DNA from: an uncultured Prevotella sp.
GTDB lineage: Bacteria; Bacteroidota; Bacteroidia; Bacteroidales; Bacteroidaceae
NCBI GenBank assembly: GCA_900315635.1
Contig: OMZV01000018.1
Coordinates: 1 to 45,179, forward strand
Length of the DNA stretch: 45,179 nt
Direction of reading: 5' to 3'
The notes under the pieces were generated by a model. It made no database searches, was not told the origin of the DNA, and worked only from the letters and a program-made list of their open reading frames with translations. Position numbers and translations under genes: made by a program. The first letter of the stretch is position 1. The number at the start of each line of letters is the position of its first letter. Positions 9,111-17,741 of the stretch are shown here, piece after piece.

Positions 9111-9533
9111 ATGGAGAATAAAACTCATAAGGTTTTCTTGAGTTTGGGAACAAACCTAGGCGATAAAAGGGAGAACCTTAACAAAGCAATACAGAAGATT
9201 GGAGAACTGGTGGGCGATGTCGTCCGCCAGTCTTCTTTTATAGAGACCGAGCCTTGGGGATTCGAAAGCAAGAATAGGTTTCTAAATGGCTGTGTGTGTG
9301 TTGAGACCGACTTGACACCGCATGAGGTATTGGAAATGACCCAGCTCATCGAACGTGAGCTTGGCAGAAAGGAAAAGAGCCATAACGGCGAATACCATGA
9401 CCGCATAATCGATATTGACATTCTGCTTTATGACGACGTAACCATTGATGAACCGGAGCTGAAGATTCCGCACCCACACATGAAAGAGCGTGACTTCGTG
9501 ATGATACCGCTAAATGAAATATTGAAAGAATGA
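9111..9533 (+). CDS. folK: 6-hydroxymethyl-7,8-dihydropterin pyrophosphokinase
   Basis: FolK uses ATP to pyrophosphorylate hydroxymethyl-dihydropterin, the step before dihydropteroate synthase in folate synthesis. The 140-residue protein opens with VFLSLGTNLGDKRENL, has the substrate-binding stretch ETEPWGF and the C-terminal signature DRIIDIDILLYDD followed by IPHPHMKERDFV, all typical. It is slightly shorter than the E. coli enzyme (159). It ends the plus-strand run and converges on rpsO. Confidence 0.95.
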   Translation: MENKTHKVFLSLGTNLGDKRENLNKAIQKIGELVGDVVRQSSFIETEPWGFESKNRFLNGCVCVETDLTPHEVLEMTQLIERELGRKEKSHNGEYHDRIIDIDILLYDDVTIDEPELKIPHPHMKERDFVMIPLNEILKE

Positions 9534-9544
9534 AAGATTGAAAA

Positions 9545-9585
9545 AATCCCATCAACTCTTCTGTAAAAGGAGAACTGATGGGATT
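9545..9585. terminator. Terminator shared by convergent folK and rpsO
   Basis: AATCCCATCA (9545-9554) pairs perfectly with TGATGGGATT (9576-9585). A-rich sequence lies on the left and T-rich sequence on the right, so the hairpin could end transcription from both sides. Confidence 0.7.
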
Positions 9586-9610
9586 ATACTTTTAAATAAA
9601 AGCGCAATGC

Positions 9611-9886
9611 TTACTTACGCAGACCAAGAGCCTTGATGATAGCACGGTAGCGGTTGATGTCCTGCTCATAGAGGTAGTCGAGCAGACGACGACGCTTTGC
9701 AACGAGCTTAGTCAGTGCGCGTGTTGTAACAAAGTCCTTGTGATTAGTCTTTACATGCTCTGTAAGGTGCTTGATACGATAAGTGAACAGTGCAATCTGG
9801 CTCTCTGCAGAACCAGTGTCGGCAGCATTCTTCTTCTCACCAAACTGTGTGAAGATCTCTGCCTTCTTCTCTTTGTTTAAATACAT
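9611..9886 (-). CDS. rpsO: Ribosomal protein S15
   Basis: The 91-residue protein matches S15 across its length: an N-terminal helix, TGSAESQIALFTYRIKHLTEHVK, and the RRRLLDYL core that contacts 16S rRNA. S15 is an early-binding small-subunit protein that binds the central domain of 16S rRNA. It is divergent from typA. Its promoter at 9995-10026 leaves about 100 bases of leader. In other bacteria S15 represses its own translation through its leader; whether this leader does so is unknown. Confidence 0.96.
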   Translation of the reverse strand: MYLNKEKKAEIFTQFGEKKNAADTGSAESQIALFTYRIKHLTEHVKTNHKDFVTTRALTKLVAKRRRLLDYLYEQDINRYRAIIKALGLRK

Positions 9887-9994
9887 TGTAATTGATTAAT
9901 TAATAGTTTGCAATTACATCCTTCCACCGTTCAGCCGCCATTAATCACAACGGGTCACGATGTCGAATGCATCGGATTCTCCGAAATTGCGATG

Positions 9995-10026
9995 CAAAGG
10001 TACTCACTTTCAACCTAATAAACAAA
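9995..10026 (-). promoter_or_regulatory. Promoter of rpsO
   Basis: On the minus strand TACCTTTG (complement of 9995-10002) is preceded by TTTG (complement of 10023-10026) with 20 bases between. The transcript start near 9989 gives a leader of roughly 100 bases, which contains a short CGATG/CATCG hairpin. Confidence 0.7.
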
Positions 10027-10043
10027 GAAAATGTTGACTTTCT

Positions 10044-10074
10044 TTTGTTATGTGCGCAATTTGCAGTACCTTTG
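10044..10074 (+). promoter_or_regulatory. Promoter of typA
   Basis: TTTG (10044-10047), 19 bases, TACCTTTG (10067-10074). It is back to back with the rpsO promoter, with only 17 bases between the two upstream elements. Confidence 0.75.
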
Positions 10075-10115
10075 CACCCGAAAATTTTCAAGATAGCTAT
10101 TTTTAAGGTATAAAG

Positions 10116-11918
10116 ATGCAAAATATTCGTAACGTAGCAGTTATTGCTCACGTCGACCACGGTAAGACAACACTGGTCGACAAGATGATGATGGCCAGCA
10201 ACTCTTTCCGTGACGGAAAGGATGAGAGCGGCGAAGTACTCGACTCCAACGACTTGGAGCGCGAGCGTGGAATAACGATTCTGTCAAAGAACGTTGCCAT
10301 TAACTGGAAAGGCACAAAAATCAACATACTTGATACCCCGGGTCACTCTGACTTCGGTGGTGAGGTTGAGCGTGTGCTCAACATGGCAGACGGTTGCCTG
10401 CTTCTCGTCGATGCTTTCGAGGGTCCTATGCCTCAGACACGTTTCGTGCTCCAGAAGGCATTGCAGCTCGGACTGAAGCCTATCGTCGTCGTCAACAAAG
10501 TCGACAAGCCTAACTGCCGCCCTGAGGAAGTTTATGAGATGGTATTCGACCTTATGTGCGACCTCGATGCTACTGAGGAGCAGCTCGACTTCAAGGTTGT
10601 ATATGGTTCAGCTAAGCAGGGCTGGATGGGTCCTGACTGGCAGCACCCAACTGATAACCTCGACTACCTTCTCGACCTTATCCTTACTGAGATTCCTGCA
10701 CCAAAGCAGCTCGAGGGTACACCACAGATGCTTATCACATCTCTCGACTACTCTAGCTATACAGGTCGTATCGCCGTTGGTCGTGTTCACCGTGGCACAC
10801 TTAAGGATGGAATGAACATCACCATCTGCCATCGTGACGGAACTCAGGAGAAGACAAAGATCAAGGAGCTTCACACATTCCAGGGCGTTACCCATGTTCG
10901 TGTACCAGAGGTAAGCAGCGGTGATATTTGCGCCGTTATCGGACTGGACAACTTCGAGATTGGCGATACCATTGCCGACTTCGAGAATCCAGAGGCTCTG
11001 CCTCCTATCGCTGTTGATGAGCCTACCATGAGTATGCTCTTCACCATCAACGACTCACCATTCTTCGGCCGTGAGGGTAAGTATTGCACATCACGCCATA
11101 TCGCCGACCGTCTGCAGAAGGAGCTCGAGAAGAACCTCGCCCTTCGTGTAAAGCCGGTTGAGGGTTCAATGGACAAATGGATTGTCAGTGGTCGTGGTGT
11201 CCTCCACCTCTCTGTCCTTATCGAGACCATGCGCCGTGAGGGTTATGAACTTCAGGTCGGTCAGCCACAGGTTATCATCAAGGAGATCGACGGTCAGAAG
11301 TGTGAGCCTATCGAGGAACTCACAATCAATGTACCTGAGGAGTTCTCAAGCAAGATGATTGATATGGTTACCCGCCGTAAGGGTGAGATGACCGCAATGG
11401 ACAATGAGGGCGACCGTGTGAACATCACCTTCGATATTCCGGCACGCGGTATCATCGGACTGCGTACCAACGTTCTGACAGCATCACAGGGTGAAGCTAT
11501 CATGGCTCACCGATTCAAGGAGTATCAGCCTTGGAAAGGCGACATCGTCCGCCGCACCAATGGTTCAATGATTGCCCTTGAGAATGGTACAGCCTACGCT
11601 TACGCACTCGACAAGCTTCAAGATCGTGGTAAGTTCTTCATCGACCCGGGTGAGGAAGTCTATGGCGGTCAGGTTGTCGGCGAGCACGTCCACGATAACG
11701 ACCTCGTTGTCAACGTCACCAAGGCCAAGCAGCTCACCAACGTCCGTGCATCAGGTTCTGATGAGAAGGCAAAGGTTGCGCCGAAGGTTCAGATGAGCCT
11801 TGAGGAATGCATGGAGTATATCAAGGCAGATGAGTATGTCGAGGTTACTCCAAAGAGCATCCGTATGCGTAAGATCATCCTCGACCACCTTGAGCGCAAG
11901 CGTGCCAACAAGGAGTAA
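10116..11918 (+). CDS. typA: Ribosome-associated GTPase TypA/BipA
   Basis: The 600-residue translational GTPase has the full G domain: AHVDHGKTTL (G1, near residue 11), the RGITI switch (G2), DTPGHSDF (G3) and NKVDKPNC (G4). These are followed by EF-G-like domains and the TypA-specific C-terminal domain. BipA/TypA binds the 70S ribosome and helps 50S assembly and growth under stress or cold. The length is the family norm. It is transcribed alone. Confidence 0.96.
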   Translation: MQNIRNVAVIAHVDHGKTTLVDKMMMASNSFRDGKDESGEVLDSNDLERERGITILSKNVAINWKGTKINILDTPGHSDFGGEVERVLNMADGCLLLVDAFEGPMPQTRFVLQKALQLGLKPIVVVNKVDKPNCRPEEVYEMVFDLMCDLDATEEQLDFKVVYGSAKQGWMGPDWQHPTDNLDYLLDLILTEIPAPKQLEGTPQMLITSLDYSSYTGRIAVGRVHRGTLKDGMNITICHRDGTQEKTKIKELHTFQGVTHVRVPEVSSGDICAVIGLDNFEIGDTIADFENPEALPPIAVDEPTMSMLFTINDSPFFGREGKYCTSRHIADRLQKELEKNLALRVKPVEGSMDKWIVSGRGVLHLSVLIETMRREGYELQVGQPQVIIKEIDGQKCEPIEELTINVPEEFSSKMIDMVTRRKGEMTAMDNEGDRVNITFDIPARGIIGLRTNVLTASQGEAIMAHRFKEYQPWKGDIVRRTNGSMIALENGTAYAYALDKLQDRGKFFIDPGEEVYGGQVVGEHVHDNDLVVNVTKAKQLTNVRASGSDEKAKVAPKVQMSLEECMEYIKADEYVEVTPKSIRMRKIILDHLERKRANKE

Positions 11919-11940
11919 GAGATAGTTTAGCAAACAAATA

Positions 11941-12031
11941 AACTGAGATAACTGAGATTATTGAGATCAATTGGGATTGAATGCTTTTAAACATTTCATC
12001 TCAGTTATCCCAGTTATCTCAGTTATTTTTT
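11941..12031 (+). terminator. typA terminator built of inverted 9-bp repeats
   Basis: Two exact AACTGAGAT units (11941-11958) plus a diverged one (11959-11967) face three inverted units (11998-12024). The arms can form a stem of about 27 pairs with a few mismatches, and T7 follows at 12025-12032, as expected for an intrinsic terminator. Confidence 0.65.
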
Positions 12032-12187
12032 TATATACCACATTAGTTCTATTTCTGTTTCTGCTTTCTTCATCACCCACCTGTCAACAAAACAATTATT
12101 TATAATTTATAATATAATATATTGAATTATATTTACATATATTGTTCATCTTTTTTTTGAGGGCAAATAATTAAGAGTATACTCAGA

Positions 12188-12214
12188 AACTGAGATAACT
12201 GAGATAACTGAGAT
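12188..12214 (+). repeat. Three exact tandem copies of AACTGAGAT
   Basis: Units at 12188-12196, 12197-12205 and 12206-12214; a single further copy is at 12308-12316. They are the same unit as in the inverted repeat at 11941-12024. Confidence 0.85.
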
Positions 12215-12345
12215 GGGCATTTTACAATACACTGATTATCAGGTCGTTAACTTTTCGGTATTTATCATAATGCGAAGAATAGACAAATTCCATCGCTTCT
12301 GATAATTAACTGAGATGCAAACGGGCCCATTTTAGGGCATAAGAG

Positions 12346-12400
12346 AAGCCTATTTACAATGCAAGCAATGCTCGTTAACAATGTAAATAGGCTTATTTTT
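12346..12400 (+). terminator. Hairpin with T-run, plus strand
   Basis: AAGCCTATTTACA (12346-12358) pairs with TGTAAATAGGCTT (12382-12394) in a perfect 13-base stem, followed by ATTTTTC. There is no T-run on the minus-strand side, so it is oriented for a plus-strand transcript, either typA read-through or a small RNA. Confidence 0.6.
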
Positions 12401-12475
12401 CAGCTTCAAACTTCGAAATTCGACTGTTCGGCCCACTCGAAACAGGGGACTCTGAAATGAAATATATTTACCGTC

Positions 12476-12955
12476 CTAAGCTGGGTAGTGCAAATTTTCT
12501 TCCTTAATATTCTCCAGTACTTCGGTAAGGAATTTGCGTGCTTCCCACTTAGCCATTGGAAGGTCGTGGAGCAAATAATTGCCACAATCACGTGGTGCAG
12601 CACCCGGAATTTCACCCTCATAGTCGGCAATAAATCGGAAAGTGTCCTGCATAAGCTTCACAATATCCTTTGATTCATAATCGCCACGAAGGAGAAGATA
12701 GTTGCCTGTCAGGCAGCCCATCGGTCCCCAATAGATTATGCGGTCTTTCCACTCGGGATTGTTGCGGAGATATGTTGCTGCAAGATGCTCTATTGTGTGC
12801 AGTGCTCCGGCATGAACAACAGGCTCACGGTTAGGCTCTTTCATGCGGATGTCGAATGTTGTTACTACCTCATTGCCAACCTCGTCCTTACGGCTGACGT
12901 AAATGCCACGGAGCAGTTTCTCGTGGTTGATGGTGAAGGAAGGAATCTTATTCAT
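12476..12955 (-). CDS. luxS: S-ribosylhomocysteine lyase LuxS
   Basis: LuxS splits S-ribosylhomocysteine into homocysteine and DPD, the precursor of autoinducer-2. The 159-residue protein has the metal-binding HTIEH motif near residue 53 and the region GPMGCLTGNYLLL near residue 78 with the catalytic cysteine. The third metal ligand lies in the GAAPRDCGNYLLH stretch. It is directly downstream of mtnN, which makes its substrate, with a 41-base gap, so the two form a complete SAH-to-homocysteine route. Confidence 0.97.
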   Translation of the reverse strand: MNKIPSFTINHEKLLRGIYVSRKDEVGNEVVTTFDIRMKEPNREPVVHAGALHTIEHLAATYLRNNPEWKDRIIYWGPMGCLTGNYLLLRGDYESKDIVKLMQDTFRFIADYEGEIPGAAPRDCGNYLLHDLPMAKWEARKFLTEVLENIKEENLHYPA

Positions 12956-12996
12956 GTTTTAATCCAAAATTCAAAATTATAAATTCAAAATCATAA

Positions 12997-13668
12997 TTAC
13001 TTTGTTGATGGGCTGTTTACTGCCTCAACAAACCTCTTTGTTACTTCAAAGCTGTCCTGGGCAACACGGTCCCAGAAATCGAAATACATGCTAGCCTTGG
13101 TGTCTTTCAACGGAACATCACTGATGACACGGAAAGAAACGAACGGCACATTATATTTATAGCATGTCTGAGCTATCGAGCAGCTCTCCATGTCGACGGC
13201 TTTGGCATCCGGTAAACGGTCGAGGATTGACTGCATCTTCTCCTTGGAGTCGACAAACCACTCACCTGAGACGGTCAGACCACTGACAATGTGCGGTTTA
13301 ATTCCGTTCTCGGCAGGCTGTTCGTTGAGCTTCAAAGCCTCAGCAACAAGCTCTTCGGGAGCTTTATATCGTGCAGGCATACCCATTATCTGTCCGAACT
13401 CACAATTGTCGCCGCAGTAGGCATCGTGATACGTGCACTCGCTAGCCACAACAACATCCATGACATTCAAGTTCTTGTCGGCTCCACCGGCACAACCACT
13501 TGATATAATGAGGTCAGGATGCTCACCCTTGATCATCTCGACGGCACCGATGGCAGAGTTGACCTTTCCAATGCCACACTTTTGCAGGACAATGTCGTCA
13601 CGTCCGCTGAAGACCTTCTCCAGCTGGGCGAATTCCTTGTCCATTGCAACTATAATTCCTATTTTCAT
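12997..13668 (-). CDS. mtnN: 5'-methylthioadenosine/S-adenosylhomocysteine nucleosidase
   Basis: This hydrolase removes adenine from SAH, MTA and 5'-deoxyadenosine. The 223-residue protein begins IGIIVAMDKEFAQL with the proton-relay glutamate. The purine-binding region includes AVDMESCSIAQTC, and FRVISDVPL carries the catalytic aspartate. 5'-deoxyadenosine release also makes it useful to radical SAM enzymes. The upstream minus-strand TAACTTTG (complement of 13694-13701) would start transcription about 20 bases before the ATG. It is followed by luxS. Confidence 0.96.
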   Translation of the reverse strand: MKIGIIVAMDKEFAQLEKVFSGRDDIVLQKCGIGKVNSAIGAVEMIKGEHPDLIISSGCAGGADKNLNVMDVVVASECTYHDAYCGDNCEFGQIMGMPARYKAPEELVAEALKLNEQPAENGIKPHIVSGLTVSGEWFVDSKEKMQSILDRLPDAKAVDMESCSIAQTCYKYNVPFVSFRVISDVPLKDTKASMYFDFWDRVAQDSFEVTKRFVEAVNSPSTK

Positions 13669-13693
13669 TACACTCGTTTTTAACTTTGGTGTG

Positions 13694-13701
13694 CAAAGTT
13701 A
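13694..13701 (-). promoter_or_regulatory. Probable -7 element of the mtnN-luxS promoter
   Basis: TAACTTTG on the minus strand matches TAnnTTTG; no good TTTG lies 19-21 bases upstream, so only the proximal element is supported. Confidence 0.45.
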
Positions 13702-13800
13702 CTAAAAAAAGACATATTTAATTCTTTTCTCAATAGTTTTTATTAATTTTGCACTCTGTATAAAAAGAACATATCGAAATATAACATCAATCTCAAATAA

Positions 13801-16320
13801 ATGAATACTTTAAAGAAATGCCTGCCCGACGTGGCGGCAATCCTCTTTTTTGTTTTAATCTCAGTAGCCTACTTCTTCGTGCCAATGACACGCGGGGAAG
13901 TTCTGGGAGGCGGCGACAACACAGCTGCCAAGGGACAAGGCCGTGATGTCCAGGAATATTATGAGAAGACAGGCGACCGTTCCCGTTGGACTAACACCGT
14001 CTTCAGCGGTATGCCTACCTATCAGATTTCACCGTCATACAACAGCACCGAAGCCCTGAGCAAAGTCGAGAAAGCCTATCACCTGTGGCTTCCGCAGTAT
14101 GTATGGTATCTCTTTGCCTATCTGATAGGATTCTACATCATGCTCCGTGCATTCGACTTCCGTCAGTGGATGGCAGCACTGGGCGCCGTGATATGGGCTT
14201 TCTCGTCATATTTCCTGATTATCATTGCCGCCGGACACATCTGGAAGGTTATGGCTCTTGCCTATCTGCCGCCGATGATAGCCGGAATAGTGCTGGCTTA
14301 CCGGGGCAAATACCTTTGGGGATTGATAGTTACCGCCTTGTTTGCGGCTTTCGAGATCAATGCCAACCATGCGCAGATGACCTACTACTATCTGTTCGTT
14401 ATCCTGTTCATGATTATAGCCTTCCTCGTGAAAGCCATCAAGGACAAGAAGATGCCGCAGTTCCTCAAGGCAACGGCTGTCTGCATTGTTGCCGGAGCTA
14501 TAGGCATAGCGATAAACATTTCGAACCTCTACCACACATGGCAGTACCAGAATGAGTCGATGCGTGGCAAGAGCGAGCTCGTCAGCAAGACCGACCCTGC
14601 CAATCAGACCAGCTCAGGACTCGACCGCGACTACATCACCCAGTGGAGCTATGGCATCGGCGAGACATGGACACTGCTCATTCCTAACGCCAAGGGCGGT
14701 GCTTCAGAGCCAATGATAAACAACAAAGTCGTGCAGGAGAAAGGCGACCCACAATATGAGCAGCTCTACGCTCAGATAGGACAATACTGGGGCGAGCAGC
14801 CTGGAACAAGCGGACCGGTCTATGTTGGAGCGTTCGTCCTCTTCCTGTTCATCCTAGGAATATTCATCGTCAAGGGACCTATGAAGTGGGCTTTGCTAGC
14901 CGCTACAGTCCTATCGATACTCCTCTCGTGGGGTAAGAACTTCATGGGATTTACTGACTTCTTCATCGACTACATACCAATGTATGCCAAGTTCAGGACG
15001 GTGGCAAGTATTCTCGTCATTGCCGAGTTCACCATTCCTCTGCTGGCAATAATGGCATTGAAGAAGATTGTCGACGAGCCCGACTATCTCAAGAATCATA
15101 TCAAGTTCTTCTGGATAAGCCTTGCCTGCACCGCAGGTATTACCCTCGTCTTCTGGCTTATGCCGGGTGTGTTCTTCGACTTCATCTCCAGTTCCGAGAA
15201 TGAGGCTCTGTCACAGATACCTGCCGACCAGCTTGCCCCTCTGAAGGCAAATCTCACCAGTCTGCGTGAGACCATCTTCCGTGATGACTGCATCCGTAGC
15301 ATTGTCGTCATACTCATCGGTGTCGTGCTGATGCTGCTCTTCAAGGCAAAGAAACTGCAGGCTAAGCCGTTCGTCGGCTGTGTCATTGCCCTCTGCCTTA
15401 TTGATATGTGGTCAGTCGACAAGCGTTACCTCAACGACGGAATGTTCCAGCCTAAGGACGACGTCGACCAGCCAATAGCCAAGACTGTTGCCGACGACCA
15501 GATCATGAAAGACAAGGGACTCGACTACCGTGTGCTGAACATGACGACAAACACGTTCAATGAGAACAACACTTCATACTATCATAAGAGCATCGGCGGT
15601 TACCATGCCGCAAAGCTTCGCCGCTATCAGGAGCTCATCGACCACTACATCGCTCCTGAGATGCAGAACATGAACAAGGTGCTTGCCCCGGGCAATCTAT
15701 CCCAGCGTTCCGACAATATGATTCAGGTGACCGACAAGGCTAACGCTATGCCAGCCCTGAACATGCTCAACATGAAGTACCTAATCGTCGGACAACAGGG
15801 GCAGGAGCCTGTTCCGGTGGAGAACAAGAGTGCTATGGGCAACGCATGGTTCGTCAACAAGGTTGACTTCGTCGACAATGCCAATGAGGAAATCGACAAG
15901 ATCGGCAAGATTGACCTCCATCACGAGGCAGTTGCCGACAAGAAGTTCCAGTCGGCTTTGGGCAACAGTGCCACAAATGACTCTACCGCCAAGGCTACGC
16001 TTACCGACTATGCTCCTAACAACCTGAAGTACGACGTAAGCTCTAAGAACGGTGGAGTGATTGTCTTCTCTGAGATTTACTATCCTGAGTGGACAGCGAC
16101 AGTCGACGGACAGCCTGCCGAAGTGGGTCGTGTCAACTATGTCCTGCGTGCCATCAATGTCAAGCCGGGCAACCACAAGGTTGTGCTCGACTTCCATCCA
16201 AAGTCGATAACAACCACAGAGACTGTTTCCTACATTGCCTCTGCTCTGCTGATTCTCGCCATTATCCTACTTATCGTCGGCGAGGTCAGGAACCGCAAGA
16301 AAGCTACAGCCGTAGCATAA
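13801..16320 (+). CDS. YfhO-family polytopic membrane protein
   Basis: The 839-residue protein has a first membrane segment at about 10-30, an extracytoplasmic loop with GGGDNTAAKGQGRD and SGMPTYQ, and about a dozen further segments to about 530. A soluble C-terminal part (about 540-810) ends in EIYYPEWTATVDGQPAEV and a final membrane segment. That layout, and the YYPEW-DG motif, fits the YfhO/GT-C-like family. Bacterial YfhO proteins are linked to glycosylation of lipoteichoic acid or surface polymers in Firmicutes; the role in Bacteroidetes is not known. A strong terminator follows, so it is probably not cotranscribed with fucP. Confidence 0.85.
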   Translation: MNTLKKCLPDVAAILFFVLISVAYFFVPMTRGEVLGGGDNTAAKGQGRDVQEYYEKTGDRSRWTNTVFSGMPTYQISPSYNSTEALSKVEKAYHLWLPQYVWYLFAYLIGFYIMLRAFDFRQWMAALGAVIWAFSSYFLIIIAAGHIWKVMALAYLPPMIAGIVLAYRGKYLWGLIVTALFAAFEINANHAQMTYYYLFVILFMIIAFLVKAIKDKKMPQFLKATAVCIVAGAIGIAINISNLYHTWQYQNESMRGKSELVSKTDPANQTSSGLDRDYITQWSYGIGETWTLLIPNAKGGASEPMINNKVVQEKGDPQYEQLYAQIGQYWGEQPGTSGPVYVGAFVLFLFILGIFIVKGPMKWALLAATVLSILLSWGKNFMGFTDFFIDYIPMYAKFRTVASILVIAEFTIPLLAIMALKKIVDEPDYLKNHIKFFWISLACTAGITLVFWLMPGVFFDFISSSENEALSQIPADQLAPLKANLTSLRETIFRDDCIRSIVVILIGVVLMLLFKAKKLQAKPFVGCVIALCLIDMWSVDKRYLNDGMFQPKDDVDQPIAKTVADDQIMKDKGLDYRVLNMTTNTFNENNTSYYHKSIGGYHAAKLRRYQELIDHYIAPEMQNMNKVLAPGNLSQRSDNMIQVTDKANAMPALNMLNMKYLIVGQQGQEPVPVENKSAMGNAWFVNKVDFVDNANEEIDKIGKIDLHHEAVADKKFQSALGNSATNDSTAKATLTDYAPNNLKYDVSSKNGGVIVFSEIYYPEWTATVDGQPAEVGRVNYVLRAINVKPGNHKVVLDFHPKSITTTETVSYIASALLILAIILLIVGEVRNRKKATAVA

Positions 16321-16334
16321 CATTATATAATATG

Positions 16335-16397
16335 AGGGTGTATCAAGATTCTGATAGTCACTACCGACCGGAATTTTGATACACCCTTATATTTTTG
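16335..16397 (+). terminator. Strong terminator between the YfhO-like gene and fucP
   Basis: 16335-16351 pairs with 16371-16387 over 17 bases with one G-U pair on the plus strand, followed by TATATTTTTG. The 3' side of this hairpin overlaps an in-frame TTG at 16376, arguing that fucP really starts at 16409. A TATTTTTG at 16390-16397 could be the -7 element for fucP. Confidence 0.8.
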
Positions 16398-16408
16398 TTT
16401 CATCAAAT

Positions 16409-17737
16409 ATGGAAAACATAACAAAGAAAGACGGACTCTTCCGCAAGAACGGCGTCAGTTATCTGCTGTCGTTCATCATGATAACAATCTGCTTTGCCAT
16501 GTGGGGCTTTGCCAACGATGTCACCAACCCGATGGTAAAGAACTTCGGAACAATCTTCCAGATAAGCAAATTCCAGAGCAGCTTTGTTCAGGTGGCATTC
16601 TATCTGGGCTACTTTGTCATGGCTTTCCCTGCCGCAATGTTCATTCAGAAGTACTCTTTCAAGGCGGGAGTACTTACCGGACTGACACTCTATGCCATCG
16701 GAGCACTTGCTTTCATCCCGGCAAAGAGCGCTGGCGTGTTCTATGCTTTCCTTCCGGCTTACTTTGTCATGACCTGCGGACTGTCATTCCTTGAGACCAG
16801 CTGTAACCCATACGTCTATTGCATGGGCTCCGACGAGACATCGACTCTGAGGCTGAACTTCGCCCAGGCTTTCAATCCTGTCGGCGCTATAAGCGGAGCT
16901 TTCATCGCCCTGACCTACGTTACAGCCAACCTCAACCCTACCCCGTCGGATGTCCGGGCAACGCTCATGACTTCCGACCCTGCACGATTTGAAGCCATCA
17001 AAGCCCACGACCTCAATATCCTCGTCCAACCATATTTATATATAGGTATTGTAATCCTTATCCTCTTGATAGCCATCCGTCTGACAAAGATGCCTAAGGC
17101 TAGCGATGAGGGTGGCGAGGAGAAGAGCCTCTGGACTGCCGTCAAACAACTTTCCAAGGTAAAGAACTATCGTGAGGGCGTCATTGCCCAGTTCTTCTAT
17201 GTTGGTGCTCAGACGGTTTGCTGGGCTTACATAGTCTATTACGGGCATCATGTCTTCCATGATTTGGACGGAATGGCAGACAAAGCCGCCGACCAGTTGA
17301 CGACTAGATTCTATCTAACTGCTCTTGCCCTGTTTGCCATCGGACGGTTTGTCTTCACGGGATTCCTTAAGTTTGTAAAACCGGGAAAGCTCCTTTCCGT
17401 TATCTCCATAGGCGCTATTGTGTTGCTTTGCGGTGTCATATTTGCCGACGGCAAGCCAGGACTCTATTGCCTTGTGGCAGTAAGCGGATGCATGAGCCTG
17501 ATGTTCCCGACCATCTACGGAATAGCTCTCAACGGACTGAAAGAGAACGTGAAGTTCGGAAGTGCCGGACTGATAATGAGTATCCTAGGCGGAAGCGTCA
17601 TTCCACCTATCCAAGCTGCAATAATGGATGTCAAGGGCGATGTCCTCGGACTGTCGTCAATGAACTTCTCATTCTTTGTCCCGTTCATTTGCTTTGCCGT
17701 GATTGCCATCTACGGATTCCGCTCATTAAAAAACTAA
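16409..17737 (+). CDS. fucP: L-fucose:proton symporter (MFS, FHS family)
   Basis: The 442-residue permease has 12 apparent membrane segments. The opening FAMWGFANDVTNPMVKNF and the LETSCNPYVYCMGS stretch near residue 130 are typical of FucP-like sugar/proton symporters. Fucose as substrate is inferred from the next gene, fkp, which begins 4 bases after the stop and consumes fucose. The ATG at 16409 is preferred to an upstream TTG that lies inside the terminator hairpin. Confidence 0.9.
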   Translation: MENITKKDGLFRKNGVSYLLSFIMITICFAMWGFANDVTNPMVKNFGTIFQISKFQSSFVQVAFYLGYFVMAFPAAMFIQKYSFKAGVLTGLTLYAIGALAFIPAKSAGVFYAFLPAYFVMTCGLSFLETSCNPYVYCMGSDETSTLRLNFAQAFNPVGAISGAFIALTYVTANLNPTPSDVRATLMTSDPARFEAIKAHDLNILVQPYLYIGIVILILLIAIRLTKMPKASDEGGEEKSLWTAVKQLSKVKNYREGVIAQFFYVGAQTVCWAYIVYYGHHVFHDLDGMADKAADQLTTRFYLTALALFAIGRFVFTGFLKFVKPGKLLSVISIGAIVLLCGVIFADGKPGLYCLVAVSGCMSLMFPTIYGIALNGLKENVKFGSAGLIMSILGGSVIPPIQAAIMDVKGDVLGLSSMNFSFFVPFICFAVIAIYGFRSLKN

Positions 17738-17741
17738 AACA

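Larger units (their letters stand above)
11919..12475. other. Long gap between convergent typA and luxS
   Basis: This 557-base stretch contains no convincing gene. It holds a 9-base tandem repeat (AACTGAGAT) in three places, including an inverted arrangement that forms the likely typA terminator, an A/T-rich middle (about 12080-12160) and a separate hairpin with a T-run at 12346-12400. Both flanking genes end here. Confidence 0.7.
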
